From Hirsutella rhossiliensis (taxonomy: Eukaryota > Ascomycota > Sordariomycetes > Hypocreales > Ophiocordycipitaceae): a DNA stretch of 64,000 bases. Of this stretch, positions 22,257 to 33,239 are shown piece by piece; the first letter of the stretch is position 1, and each line of letters opens with the position of its first letter. Location of the stretch: NCBI RefSeq assembly GCF_020360975.1, contig NW_025408668.1, forward strand, positions 62,001 to 126,000, written 5' to 3'. The translations under genes were made by a program, and so were the position numbers. Below the pieces are notes generated by a model. It was not told the origin of the DNA, searched no databases, and worked only from the letters and a program-made list of their open reading frames with translations.

Positions 22257-22726
22257 TATAACGACTAGTATTATTCCTAAGAGATAAACCTATTAAGGGG
22301 TTTATATTAGTAGATATAATAGGGCGTAGTCTAAGTAATAATATATATATTATATTAGTAATAAGTTAGAGGTTATAGACTATAGACTATAACTAGGTAA
22401 TTAGAATTAAAGATAGAATCGTAATAAAGATCTATATTAAAAGCTAGAGAGCTATTTATCTAAAAGAGTATAAGTAGGTAGCTATATATACCTATAGAGA
22501 CTATCCTTAGATTACGGTCCTAGCTATAATCCCCTTCGTAGCTTACTATAGCTTACTTATAAGCTATACTCTTAAGTAGTAATCTATCTATATAAGGCTT
22601 ACTTAGCTTATATATACTCTAGGTAAGCTAAGCCTAAGTAACTTCTCGTCCTAACTATTATTCCGAGCCGCCTTATTATATAAACGTAGCTAGCTCTCTT
22701 ATAGCCTACTAACTATAGTCGTAATA
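22257..22726 (-). repeat. B right LTR (5' LTR)
   Basis: 470 bp, tataacgac...gtaata, followed by TSD cctct (22727-22731). It matches the left LTR with transitions; more CpG sites are also lost in this copy. Confidence 0.92.
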
Positions 22727-22731
22727 CCTCT

Positions 22732-23168
22732 TATCTTACTTACTATAGCGTTATCTTAAAAGGCCAGCGTATATAGGTAGGTATTAAGGGAGTCCTAAGA
22801 AGCGCCTTACCGCTACCGCCGCCGCCTACCGTAATCTCTATACCCTTAAGCGCTAAGGCCTCGTCCCTAAGTAAGTTCCTCTCTTTTAGCTCTTTTACTT
22901 TTACTACTAACTTTCCTAGTACTAGGGATACTACCTCCGTCGCCTTATCGGCGGTCCCCTTAGCCGTGCCGCCGCCGCCGCTACTACTAGCTAGGCCCCC
23001 TCCGCTCTTAGAGCTCCTAGCGCCGCCGCTACCGCTAACTAGCTCGCGGGCCTAAAGGGCCGCCTAAGCGCCTTAAAGAGCGCCGCCGCCGCTAATAAAG
23101 TAAAGGAAGATAATAAAGATAAGGATAAAGATAACGATAAGGATAATAAGTAGGTCTAGGTAGTTTAA
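22732..23168 (+). pseudogene. A1 antisense ORF, C-terminal part
   Basis: This continues the ORF begun at 7876, after B, in a frame shifted by one base relative to the N-terminal part. It encodes an aromatic/Gln-rich stretch, an Ala/Ser/Pro-rich region and a strongly acidic tail (Asp/Lys-Asn codons after mutation, about 23098-23150), ending at TAA 23166-23168. A2 has the same acidic tail at about 29460-29550. The total length of both parts is 1105 bp, identical to A2. Confidence 0.55.
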
Positions 23169-23289
23169 GGGCTCTACCTTAAAATAAATACTATTTTTAT
23201 CTCTACTTATATTATTACGCTTATATTATTATAACTACTTACTTTACTTTACTTACTTTATAGTCTTAGCCTAGGCTACTATTAGTTAT

Positions 23290-26200
23290 CTATTAGTTTA
23301 TTATTCTTATTTACTATTTTAAATAAAGCTTTAAACTTATTAAGGGCTATAGTTCCTATAAACTTATATATAGGTTCTTATATAGGGTTAAGATACTTAT
23401 ACTACTTAATAAGGACTTCCTAGCGTTTCCCTTTACTAACCTTTTTCTAGCGTATAGCTTATATCTCTTTAACCTTAAACTTATCTTTTTTTTTTACTTT
23501 AATTATAGGCGGTTAAGCGTCTATTATTTCTTATTTAGGTAGTAGGTTAAAAAAAGCTTTATAAAAGAGGTTTATATTAATCTTATTATAAACCCTTATT
23601 AAGAGACTATTAAGCTTTATAACCTATAGGCTAATAACCTTTTATACTATAAACTTTATATATAGCTAGTTAAGCTTCTTCTTTAGCTATACTAACCTAT
23701 AGTTATAAAGGTCTAGCTATATATTATCTCTTACTATAAACCTATCTACTAAGGCCCTAGTCTTATTAGCGTGCCGTTCTTAATCTTATACCGCGGTAGC
23801 TATCGCGGATTAGTAATAATCTATAGTCTCTTATAGCTTTTATATAAATATAAAGGCGCGGCCCTTTAGTAACGAATTACTATACTACTTTACTACTATA
23901 TCTATAGTAAAGGGAACTAGTAAGGGTAGTTTAAAGCTATATATTATAAAGAAAGGGGCTATTTTAATAAAGGTATATAGTTTACTATTTAATATAAGTT
24001 AAGCTATAGGGAGCTACCGGTCTTAGTTTACTTAATTATAAGCTATAATAGCTTATAGGTAAGCCTATACTTCTTAGTTAACCCTCTTAGGCCCTTTATT
24101 AGTTTATAGGTAATATACTATACTAAGTAGCTATATAATCTAAAGTAGCTAGTATAGGTACTATTAAAAGCAGCTAGTTTAATTCGATCTATTATTACTT
24201 ATAATAAAGGCTAGCTAGCTATATAAGTAGGCCTAGTACTATAGGAAGCGCTTTATATAGGACTTTATATCTATAGATAGTATTAGCTTTAATACTATAG
24301 ACTTATTAAGTTAGTCTTTAATTACTTATATATAGCGGTTACCGCTTTTTATAAGTAAGAGGTCTATTATAAAGTCTATCTATATATATATATAGAACCG
24401 GTTAAGTATTAGAAGCTACTTAAGTAGCCCCTTAAGCTACGCCCTTTAAATCTTAGTATAGCTATAGATATTATAGTTATAAAGGAAGCGGCGAATATAG
24501 TACTATAAGAAGGGCTAGTAGAAATCCCTTATAAGGCCTACTACTATACCTTACTAACCTAGGTATCCTATAATACTAAAGTTATAAATAAGCTAAACTA
24601 GCTTCCTTTAAAGCTCGGTTTATTTATCTAGCTTTAGCGGTCTATCCTTCTCCTTAGCTTTTATAGTATATAGCGCGCCCGGTACCTATAGTCTCCCCCG
24701 TTAATATAGATGCCCTTATAGGTTAATATAATAGTCGGCTACTTATACCTTTAGCTTTAACTTTAGATTAAAGCGTTAAGCGCTAGACTTAATAGCGCGG
24801 CGTATACTCTTATAAGTACGGTCTAAAGATAATATCCTATCTTATAAGCGTTAAAAGACCTTATCTTAAAATACCCGCGCTATACGCGCCCTTAGGCTAG
24901 TCTATCCCTCCTCGCTAAGCTAAGGTAAGGGTATAAAGAAAGGCTTATTTATTAGCGCTACGCCTTCTTTTATTAAGGAAGCTCTTATATAAGTCTATAG
25001 CGCTTCTTATAAGATAAGCTATAGATCCTAGGCCTTAATATCCGCTCTTATTAGCTAGTTTTAATCCCTCTAAGAAAGCGTATTTAAGACTATAGAGTCC
25101 TGCCCTAGCTAGTACTTAATTAAGAAGTTAAAGTATAAGAGATACTCTGCTTAGTAGGCTTACTACTCTAAGAGGTACTAGCGGGTTAAAAAGTACTTAA
25201 GGTTCCTATAGTTTATAAGAACCTTAAAGCTCTTATAGCTTTAAAGCTTTACTTACTATTACTTAAAGTAGCTAATAATCGTTAGTATCTCTTTATTATA
25301 AATAATATAATTCCGCTTTACTAAGGTTAGCTTATAAGAGTAGAATACTACTAGTTACTTTTACTTATCTACCTCTTAAGAGAGCGTTCTTTTAAGTGCC
25401 TAGCTACTATAGTCCGCTTTAACTAACGTAGACTAGTCGAAGTCCTATTAAAGTAGTACTAAGGCTTATAAGAATAGGTCCTTAAGCGTATAGAACGCTC
25501 CTTCCTATATAGGCCCTTAATAAAAGGCGGTTTATTTCTTAGTAATCTTATTTAAGGGTATTATAATATAAGAGAAGCCCTTAATAAATATCTTATAATA
25601 GTTCGCGAACCTAAGAAAGCTTTATACGCCTATTTATATAGTTAGGGCCGCTTAGTCTTAGATTACTTAGATCTTTATAGGATCCGCTTATATACCTATG
25701 CCTATATATATAATAAAGCTTAGGTACTTAACCCTCTTAACCTTAAATTCGTACTAATTTAAGTTAAGGTAGAGCCTATAAAGTTAAAGGCGCTCTAAGA
25801 CCTTTTATACTTTCTATATTCTTAAGGTATATAAGTAAAAGCGGAATTTTAGGAAATTAAGGAATTATATAAGACTACGTAATAAAGGGGAAGAAGGAGT
25901 ATAAGGTAGGATTTTCAACGGAATTTATTAGTAGTATATTAGTATATAGAAGAGGTATTAAAGTTAATAATTTTCTATCTATCTACTAGCGGACATACTG
26001 TCTTATATAGATAATTATAGCTAAACGGAAGAACCTTTCGGGACTAGATTTAGGCTGCCGTATAGCCCTAAGACTAGGGAATTCTATGATACCTCGAGTA
26101 AATCTAGAAGTGTCTTAGTTCTACTAATATTCGTGTTTAAAGGAGGTTGGTCGTGCCGGTGTTCTTAAGAGGTCTTAGCTAGTATTCTAAGCTAGCTCTA

Positions 26201-27913
26201 TTCCTTCGATTCCCGATTATACGATAACCGGCAACCCGTTTAATGTATAATAATATATAAAATAACGAGCGATTCTTACTTTATAGGATAAGATTTTATC
26301 TATAATTAATATACTACTTATTAGCTTATATAATTAGGAGAGTATATTATAGCTGCTTTATTTATAGTAGGAACACCGTTCCTTATATATATATAGTCCT
26401 TATAAGAGCTACTTATATAGATAAGGATATTATCTATATATATAGAAGCGAACTTATTAAGGAAGTCTTAAAGCATATTATTAATATAATACTAAAAGGT
26501 AGTAAGCGCTCTTAAGAGGCTAAAGGGCGTTATAAGCGACTTAAATAAGCTATAGTATATATAGAACGCTATCTTCTACTTATTACCTTTTAAGATCTAT
26601 ACCTTATAAAACGCTTATTTTATATCTAGCTTTATAAACTACTTTACCTTTAAGAGGTTATAGAGCGTATCTAAGATTAAGGGTAAGGGGTAGCGGTCTA
26701 GCCTTATAATTTCGTTTAAAGCCCTATAGTTATAATAGAACTATATCCCGCCCCTTAGCTTACGTATAAATAAGACTAGCGCTCTTACTTTAGAGCTACT
26801 TACTTAAATAAAACCCTTATTTAAGAGGTCCTTTAGCGTCTTCTTTAATACTAGTAGCTCCGTATATAATATACTATATAACGGTCTAAATAGTATAAGT
26901 AGTTCCTACCCCTTTTTATTAGTATAGAGTATAATCTTATAGTCTACCCCTAGCTTATATAAGTTAAGCTTATCCGCTTCCTAGGACTTAAATAGTAGTA
27001 GGAGGTTATAAAAGCGTTCTAGTATTTACTATTATAGCTTAGAGAGCGACTTTAGCTTCTTTATTTAAAGGGCCTTATCAATATCTACTAAGCTAACTAT
27101 ATAGACTACTATATTAGCCGCTACCTAGCCTTACCCTTACTCTACCTATTATATAGTTCTTATAAAGATAAAGGTAAGGACTTTTTATACTAAGTATAAA
27201 GCTTATATACTTAGTCTTATACTTATAAAACTATTATTATAGTAGACCTATTATTATATAGGCCTAAACTATAGCTTCCTTTAGTATAGAACTAAGTATA
27301 ACTTTATATATAATAACTAAGGTTTCTTAAGGATTAAGGGAAACTCTAGTTAAGCGATTATATAAGCTATAATAAGCTTATAGTAACCGTTAACCTTTAT
27401 AGCTAGCTATATAATACCCTTAATTACTATACCCTCTATCGCGCTTAAGGCGCCCTTTACTTACCTTAGGGCGATCTTTTTTACTAGTACTTATATCTTT
27501 TATATAAGCGCCTTATTAACTATAGTATAGTACTAGTAACTCTTATCTATAAAAGTAGTAATAGGTAAGGAGTTATTAATTATAACTTATATTAAAGTAA
27601 GCTCCTTTTTTATATAGGTAGATAATTCCTCTTTCTCCTTTACTAATACTAGTAATTAAAGCTCTAGAGCCTATCTTTACTTTAGAGCTACTCTTTTTCC
27701 TTTAAGCTTAAGGGGGTAGAGTCCTCTTTATTATCTAAGGTAAGGAGCGGTTCTATCTTTACTACTTAAACTACTATAAGCTACTTAGCTAAAAGGAAGG
27801 GGCATTTTAATATAAAGTATATAGATATACTATAATATAGGTAGTAGCCGTTAGCTTTCCTCTTTTTAATTTCCTTACTTATTACTTACTTCGCCCGCTA
27901 CTTAGACTATAAG
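23290..27913 (-). pseudogene. A1 gag-pol remnant (chromovirus), 5' end deleted
   Basis: Minus strand. The chromodomain-like end (I-K-W-x3-x-N-P-x-x-E-P pattern) is at about 23330-23470, then integrase and RNase H toward higher coordinates, and RT about 26400-27000 with its active loop at ~26423-26436 next to insertion I. Protease lies about 27400-27650. Compared with A2 and A3 the gag N-terminal ~0.95 kb is missing: homology stops at about 27905, just before the shared LTR. The copy is heavily mutated. Confidence 0.85.
25820..26387. mobile_element. 568-bp insertion of unknown type (candidate solo LTR)
   Basis: Absent from the same place in A2 (around 32215-32225) and A3 (around 63495). It is flanked by tatat on both sides (25815-25819 and 26388-26392), although the site is TA-rich so the exact edges are uncertain. 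The interior (about 25905-26385) keeps many TpG/CpA sites, unlike the host element. There is a near-palindrome aggaacaccgttcct at 26369-26383. It has no coding sign and matches no other repeat in the window. Confidence 0.6.
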
Positions 27914-28099
27914 TATTATAGAGTAAGTAAAGGCGTATATATAGGTACCGTCTATAAGATAATATTAATAAGCTATATAGAGCTCTTTTATATATAGCTA
28001 GCCCGCCCTTATATATATAAGATCCGGCCCTCTATATATAACTATATAGCTTAGGCTATAGCCTAAGCCTATTACCTATAATAGTTAAAGACTTTTATA
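27914..28099 (-). repeat. A central LTR shared by A1 and A2
   Basis: 186 bp, full length, aligned to the outer two. It has no TSD of its own: flanks are ctataag and taatgccc. It serves as 5' LTR of A1 and 3' LTR of A2. Confidence 0.92.
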
Positions 28100-28459
28100 T
28101 AATGCCCTCCTTTAAGCATAGCGTAAGGCTGCCTTATTAATAGCTCCTATATAATTAGGCCTATACTACTAGCTCTTCCCTACCCTTTCCCGTTAATCGA
28201 GCTAGCCCTACTAGCCCTATTATCCCCGCGCTTATTAGCTTAGGTAGCTAGAACCTAGCTCTATACTTATTAGCCGGCTAGCCGTTTAAATAAGGGCGTA
28301 ACTTATTATATACGCCCTTAGGTAGCTAGCGGCCGGTCTAGACCTATATAAGCCTTAGGTTACCTATCCCCTCTACCTTAGGTAGTATCTTTTACTAAGT
28401 GGTATATAAGGCGGCATCCCCTTTTTCCCCCTTCCCTTTCTTCTCTCCTTTCTTTAACT
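28100..28459 (+). promoter_or_regulatory. A2 3' noncoding region with antisense promoter elements
   Basis: Same layout as 7517-7875: TATA box tatataag at 28403-28410, then a pyrimidine-rich leader to about 28455. No gag-pol coding was found here. Confidence 0.5.
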
Positions 28460-29564
28460 ATAGTAATAGTATTAATAAGTAAGTTCTACTCTACCTAGGG
28501 CATTAGTTTATTCCTAGCTATATAGGCCGCTCTATTAATATATATTTATAATAGTAATAGTAATAGTAATAATAGCCTTAATAATAATAATAACTTTAAC
28601 TAGTAAGTTCCGCGCCTTATTAAGTAAGAGGCTATATTCTATTAAGCTAACTTCCGCGATAAATATATCTACCTCTCCCTCTCCTACCTCTTCTTTCTTA
28701 AAGCGTATAAAGTTATTTATTAATACTATACTAGCTATAGCTAATATTAATTCCGCTACTACCGCTGCTCTTACCCGCGCTACTACCTCTACTACGCTAT
28801 TTAGCCTTATATCGCCCCTTAAGGTAACGACGCCGTCCCCGCTACTACCTATAACGCCCGGCCCCTTAGCCTTTACCTCTATCTCCGCTACCCCTATAAG
28901 TTTATAGTTAGGTAAGCGTAATAGATATTATCCGCTAACCTCCTATAGTATAAGCGCTAAGTATAAGCCGGCGCTACCCGCTTAGCCCCTTATATATATT
29001 ATACGTTATAGGAGCTTAACTACTTTAACTAAGCTAAGCGCCGCTACGGCGGTAGCTACTATTAGTACGCGCGCGCCGGCCGCGCCTATAAGGCGGCGCC
29101 TCCTATCCTACTTACTACGGCGTTAGCTTAAAAGGCCGGCTCGTATAGGTAGGCGTAGGGGGCTACTAAGAAGCGCCTTACCGCCGCCGCCGCTAACTAC
29201 TATAACCTCCGCGCCCTCGAGCGATAGGGCCTTATACCTAAGTAGGTCCTTACTCCTCTACTCCCTTACTTCCGCCTTTAATATACCCGGCGCTAGGGAT
29301 ACCGCCTCCGTTGCCCTATTAGCGGTCCCCTTAGCCGTGCCCGCCTCCGCTACCGCTGCTACTCTTACCGCCGCCGCTAGCTACTACCCCTCTACCCTTA
29401 AAGCCGCCGCCGCCGCCGACTAGCTTATAAGCTTAAAGAGCCGCCTTAGCGCCTTAGAGACCGCCGCCGCCGCTAATAAAAAGAAGGAGGCTAATAAAGA
29501 TAATAATAATAAAGATAATAATAAGGGTAACGATAATAATAAGGAATAGGCCTAGGTAGTCTAA
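28460..29564 (+). pseudogene. A2 antisense Cys-rich ORF, uninterrupted
   Basis: This is the best copy of the A-family antisense ORF. It starts at ATA 28460-28462. In frame 195 codons on (29045), Tyr codons stand for Cys in the pattern C-x3-C-C-x-C-x3-G-R-x-C. A Gly/Ala/Pro-rich part and a highly acidic tail (29460-29550) follow, ending at TAA 29562-29564. The N- and C-terminal blocks are one base out of phase in both copies, so an intron or an old frameshift lies between about 29100 and 29400. It is antisense to pol and lies between the chromodomain end of pol and the 3' LTR. The protein is unrecognised. Confidence 0.6.
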
Positions 29565-29679
29565 GGGCTTTACCTTATAATAAACGCTATTTTTATCTCT
29601 ACTTATACTATTACGCTTATATTACTTATATTACTATAACTACCCCCTTTACTTTACTTACTTTATAGTCTTAGCTTAG

Positions 29680-32600
29680 GCTACTACTAGTAGTTTATTA
29701 GTTTATTATTTTTATTTATTAGTCTATATAGGGCCTTAAACTTATCGAGGGCTATAGCTCCTATAAACTTATATATAGGTTCTTATATAAGGTTAAGGTA
29801 CCCGCGCTACTTAATAAGAACCTCTTAGTATTTTCCTTAGCTTACCTTCTTTTAGCGTATAGCCTATATTTCTTTAACCTCGAATTTATTATCCCCCTTT
29901 ACTTTAAATATAAGTAGCTAGGCGTCCGCTATTTCTTATTTAAGTAGTAGGTTAAAGGAGGCTTAGTAAAGGAGGTTAATATTAACCTTATTATAGACCC
30001 TCGTTAAGAGACTATTAAGCTTAACTACTTATAGGCTAATAACCCTTTATACTATAAACTTTATATATAGCTAGTCTAGCTTCTTCTTTAGTCGCGCTAT
30101 CCTATAGTTATAGAAGTTAAGCTATACTTTATCTCTTACTATAAACTTATCTACTAGCGCCTTAGTCTTATTAGCGTACTACTCTTAATTCTATACTATA
30201 GTAGCTATCGCGGATTAATAGTATTCTATAGTTTCTTATAGCTTCTATATAAACGTAAAAGGGCGGCTCTTTAGTAATATACTACTATACTACTTCGCTA
30301 TTATATCCGCGGTAAATAAGATTAAGGAGGGCGGCTTAAAGCTATATATTATAAAGAAGGAGGCTATTTTAATAGAGGTTTATAGTTTACTATTTAGCGC
30401 GAGCTAGGTAGTAGGGAGCTAGCGGTCCTAGTCTACTTAGTTATAGGCTATAACTACTTATAGGTACGCTTACGCTTCTTAGTTAACCTTCTTAGGTCCC
30501 TTATCGGTCTATAGGTAATAAGCTATACTAAGTAGCTATATAATCTAAAGTAGCTAGTATAAGTACTATTAAAAGCGGCTAGTTTAGTTCGACCTTTTAT
30601 TACTTATAATAAAGGCTAGCTAGCTATATAAGCGGGCTTAGTACTAAAGGAAGCGCTCTATATAAGCTTTTATATCTATAAATAGTATTAGCTTTAGTAC
30701 TACTAATTTATTAAGTCGGTCCTTAATTACCTATATATAGCGGTTGCCGCTCTTTATAAGTAGGAGGTCTATTATAAAGTCTATTTATATATACGTATCG
30801 AACTAGTTTAGTACTAAAAGCTACTTTAGTAGCCCCTTAAGCTATGCCCTTTAAATCTTTATATAGCTATAGATATTATAGTTATAAAAGAAGCGATAAA
30901 TATAGTACTATAAGAGGGGCTAGTAAAAGTCCCTTATAAGGCCTACCGCTATACCTTATCTACTTAAGTAACTTATAATACTAGAGTTATAGATAAGTTA
31001 AACTAGCCTCCCTTAGAGCTTATTCTATTTATCTAGCTCTAGTAGTCCCTTCTTCTCCTTAGCTTCTATAGTATATAGTACGCTTAGTACCTATAGTCTC
31101 CCTTACTAGCGTAGATACCCTTATAGGTTAATATAGTAGTTAGCTACCTATACTTTTAGCTTTAGCTTTAGATCTAAGTATTAAGCGCTAGACTTAATAG
31201 CGCGGCGCACGCCCTTATAGGTATAGTCTAGAGCCGCTATCCTATCCTATAAGCGTTAAAGGGCCTTATCTTAGAATACTCTCGCCGCGCGCGCCCTTAG
31301 GCCGGTCTATCCCTCCTTATTAAACTAAGGTAAGGGCGTAGAAGGAAGCTTATTTACTAGTACCGCGTCTTCCTTTACTAAGGAAGCTCTTATATAAGTC
31401 TATAGTACTTCTTATAGGATAAGCTATAGATCCTAGGCCTTAATATCCGCTCCCGTTAGCCGGTCTTAATCCCTCTAAGAAAGCGCGTCTAGGACTACGG
31501 AGTCCCGCTTAAGGCGGTACTTAATCGAGAAGTTAAAGTATAAGAGATACTCTACTTAATAGGCTTACCGCTCTAAGAGGTACTAGCGAGTTATAAAGTA
31601 CTTAAGGTTCCTATAATTTATAAGAACCTTAAAGCTCTTATAGCTCTAGAGCTTTACTTACTATTACTTAAGGTAGATAATAATTACTAGTATCTCTTTA
31701 TCGTAAATAGCGTAATTCTACTCTACTAAGGTTAGCTTATAAGAGTAAAACGCTATTAGTTACTTCTACTTATCTACCTTCTAAGAGAGCGTTCCCTTAA
31801 GTGCCTAGCCGCTATAGTCTACTTTAACTAATATAGACCGGTTAAAGTCCTACTAAAGTAATACTAAGGCTTAAGAGAATAGGTCCTTAAGCGTATAAAA
31901 TACTCCTTCCTATATAGGCCCTTAATAAAAAGCGGTCTACTTCTTAGTAATCTCGTTTAAGGGTATTATAATATAGGAGAAGCCCTTAATAAATATCCTA
32001 TAATAGTTCGCGAACCTAAGGAAGCTCTATATACCTATCTATATAGTTAGGGCAGCTTAGTCCTAAATCGCCTAGATCTTTATAAGATCCGCTTATATAC
32101 TTATACTTATATAGATAATAAAGCCTAGGTACTTAACCCTCTTAACTTTAAATTCGTACTTATTTAGGTTAAGGTAGAGCTTATAAAGTTAAAGGCGCTT
32201 TAAGACCTTTTATACTTTTTATATATAGTCCTTATAAGAGCCGCTTATATAAATAAGGATATTATCTATATATATAAAGGCGAACTTATTAAGGAAGTCC
32301 TAAAGTATATTATTAATATAATACTAAAAGGTAGTAGGCGCTCTTAAAAAGCTAAAGGGCATTATAAGCTACTTAAATAAGCTATAATATATATAAAACA
32401 CTATCTTTTACTTATTACCCTTTAAGATCTATACCTTATAGAACGCTTATTTTATATCTAGCTTTATAAACTACTTTGCCTTTAAAAGGTTATAAAGCGT
32501 ATCTAAGATTAAAGGTAAAGGGTAGCGGTCTAGCCTTATAATTATATTTAGAGCCTTATAGTTATAATAGAACTATATCCTACCCCTTAGTTTATATATA

Positions 32601-32730
32601 AATAGGACTAGCGCTCTTACTTTAAAGCTACTTACTTAAATAAAACCCTTATTTAAGAGGTCCCTTAGCGTTTTCTTTAGTACTAATAGCTCTATATATA
32701 ATATACTATATAGCGGTCTAAACGGTATAG
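29680..32730 (-). pseudogene. A2 pol remnant, C-terminal part (RT to chromodomain)
   Basis: Minus strand. The chromodomain echo is at about 29730-29880, integrase about 30200-31000, RNase H about 31300-31900 and RT from about 32000, with the active loop near 32255-32265 (Asp codons changed). It is interrupted by G at 32736 and resumes at 47190. Confidence 0.85.
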
Positions 32731-32735
32731 GTAGT
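32731..32735. other. Target-site duplication of G, left
   Basis: gtagt, repeated at 47185-47189; the intact A1 site reads aagtagttcc. A one-base shift of the boundary (tagtt) is possible. Confidence 0.8.
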
Positions 32736-33114
32736 TTAACGGGTAAGATTATACCCTTATAAATATTAGCTTATTAAGGGGGGGGATAAGACCCTTAGTA
32801 CTCCCGTTTTAACTTACTTCTAAGTATACTTAAAAGCGTTATAAAGACCTCGATTATCTAATTAGGTATCTTCCTTAATTATAGTTAATTTAAATTTTTG
32901 TTTTTCCTCTTTAAAGTAGATACCGCTAGTTACGCGACTTTAATAGAGATAAAGAAGTATAAAGTAAAGAAATCTCTAAGACTTATATTTATAACCTAAG
33001 GCCCTTAGAGCTATATATAGGCCTAATAATTAGATAATTATATAGTTAATTGCTTTACTAATCCTTAGCTACGTACTATATATACTTTAGGTATATACCC
33101 TTATCTCTATTAAA
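32736..33114 (+). repeat. G 5' LTR
   Basis: 379 bp, ttaacggg...tattaaa, equal in length to the 3' LTR and aligned throughout, including the unusual run ggggggg near 32776. Ends are not canonical TG...CA even allowing for RIP, so the boundary may be off by a base or two. Confidence 0.88.
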
Positions 33115-33116
33115 AC

Positions 33117-33128
33117 TAGTCTCTAAGG
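33117..33128 (+). promoter_or_regulatory. Candidate G primer-binding site
   Basis: Two bases after the LTR, tagtctctaagg would be TGGTCTCTAAGG before RIP, beginning with TGG as a tRNA 3'-end primer site should. The tRNA is not identified. Confidence 0.4.
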
Positions 33129-33239
33129 CGTAAACTTATTATTCCGTTTTATTTATATAGCGACGAGTAGCTTTATAAAGCTAAGAATACTTAGAGGATA
33201 ACGGTACTATTTAGAAAAAATAAAATCTAGGGATTTAAT

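Larger units (their letters stand above)
8544..22726 (-). mobile_element. B: Ty3/gypsy LTR retrotransposon nested in A1
   Basis: Two 470-bp LTRs (8544-9013 and 22257-22726) bound 14.2 kb; without C1 the element is about 7.8 kb. LTR ends are tataa...gtaata, from an inverted TGTaacgac/gtcgttACA. Coding is on the minus strand: gag and protease at the right, RT near 18354, integrase to about 16230. An antisense ORF lies at 15500-16171. The integrase C-terminus and the RT-to-RNase H spacing resemble fungal MAGGY-type gypsy elements. Confidence 0.92.

Noticed and set aside
28460..29564. Reading the Ala/Gly/Pro-rich block as minus-strand gag
   Set aside because: Minus-strand translation is open, but the TATA, start, Cys block and acidic tail all fit the plus strand, and A gag is located at the other end of the element.
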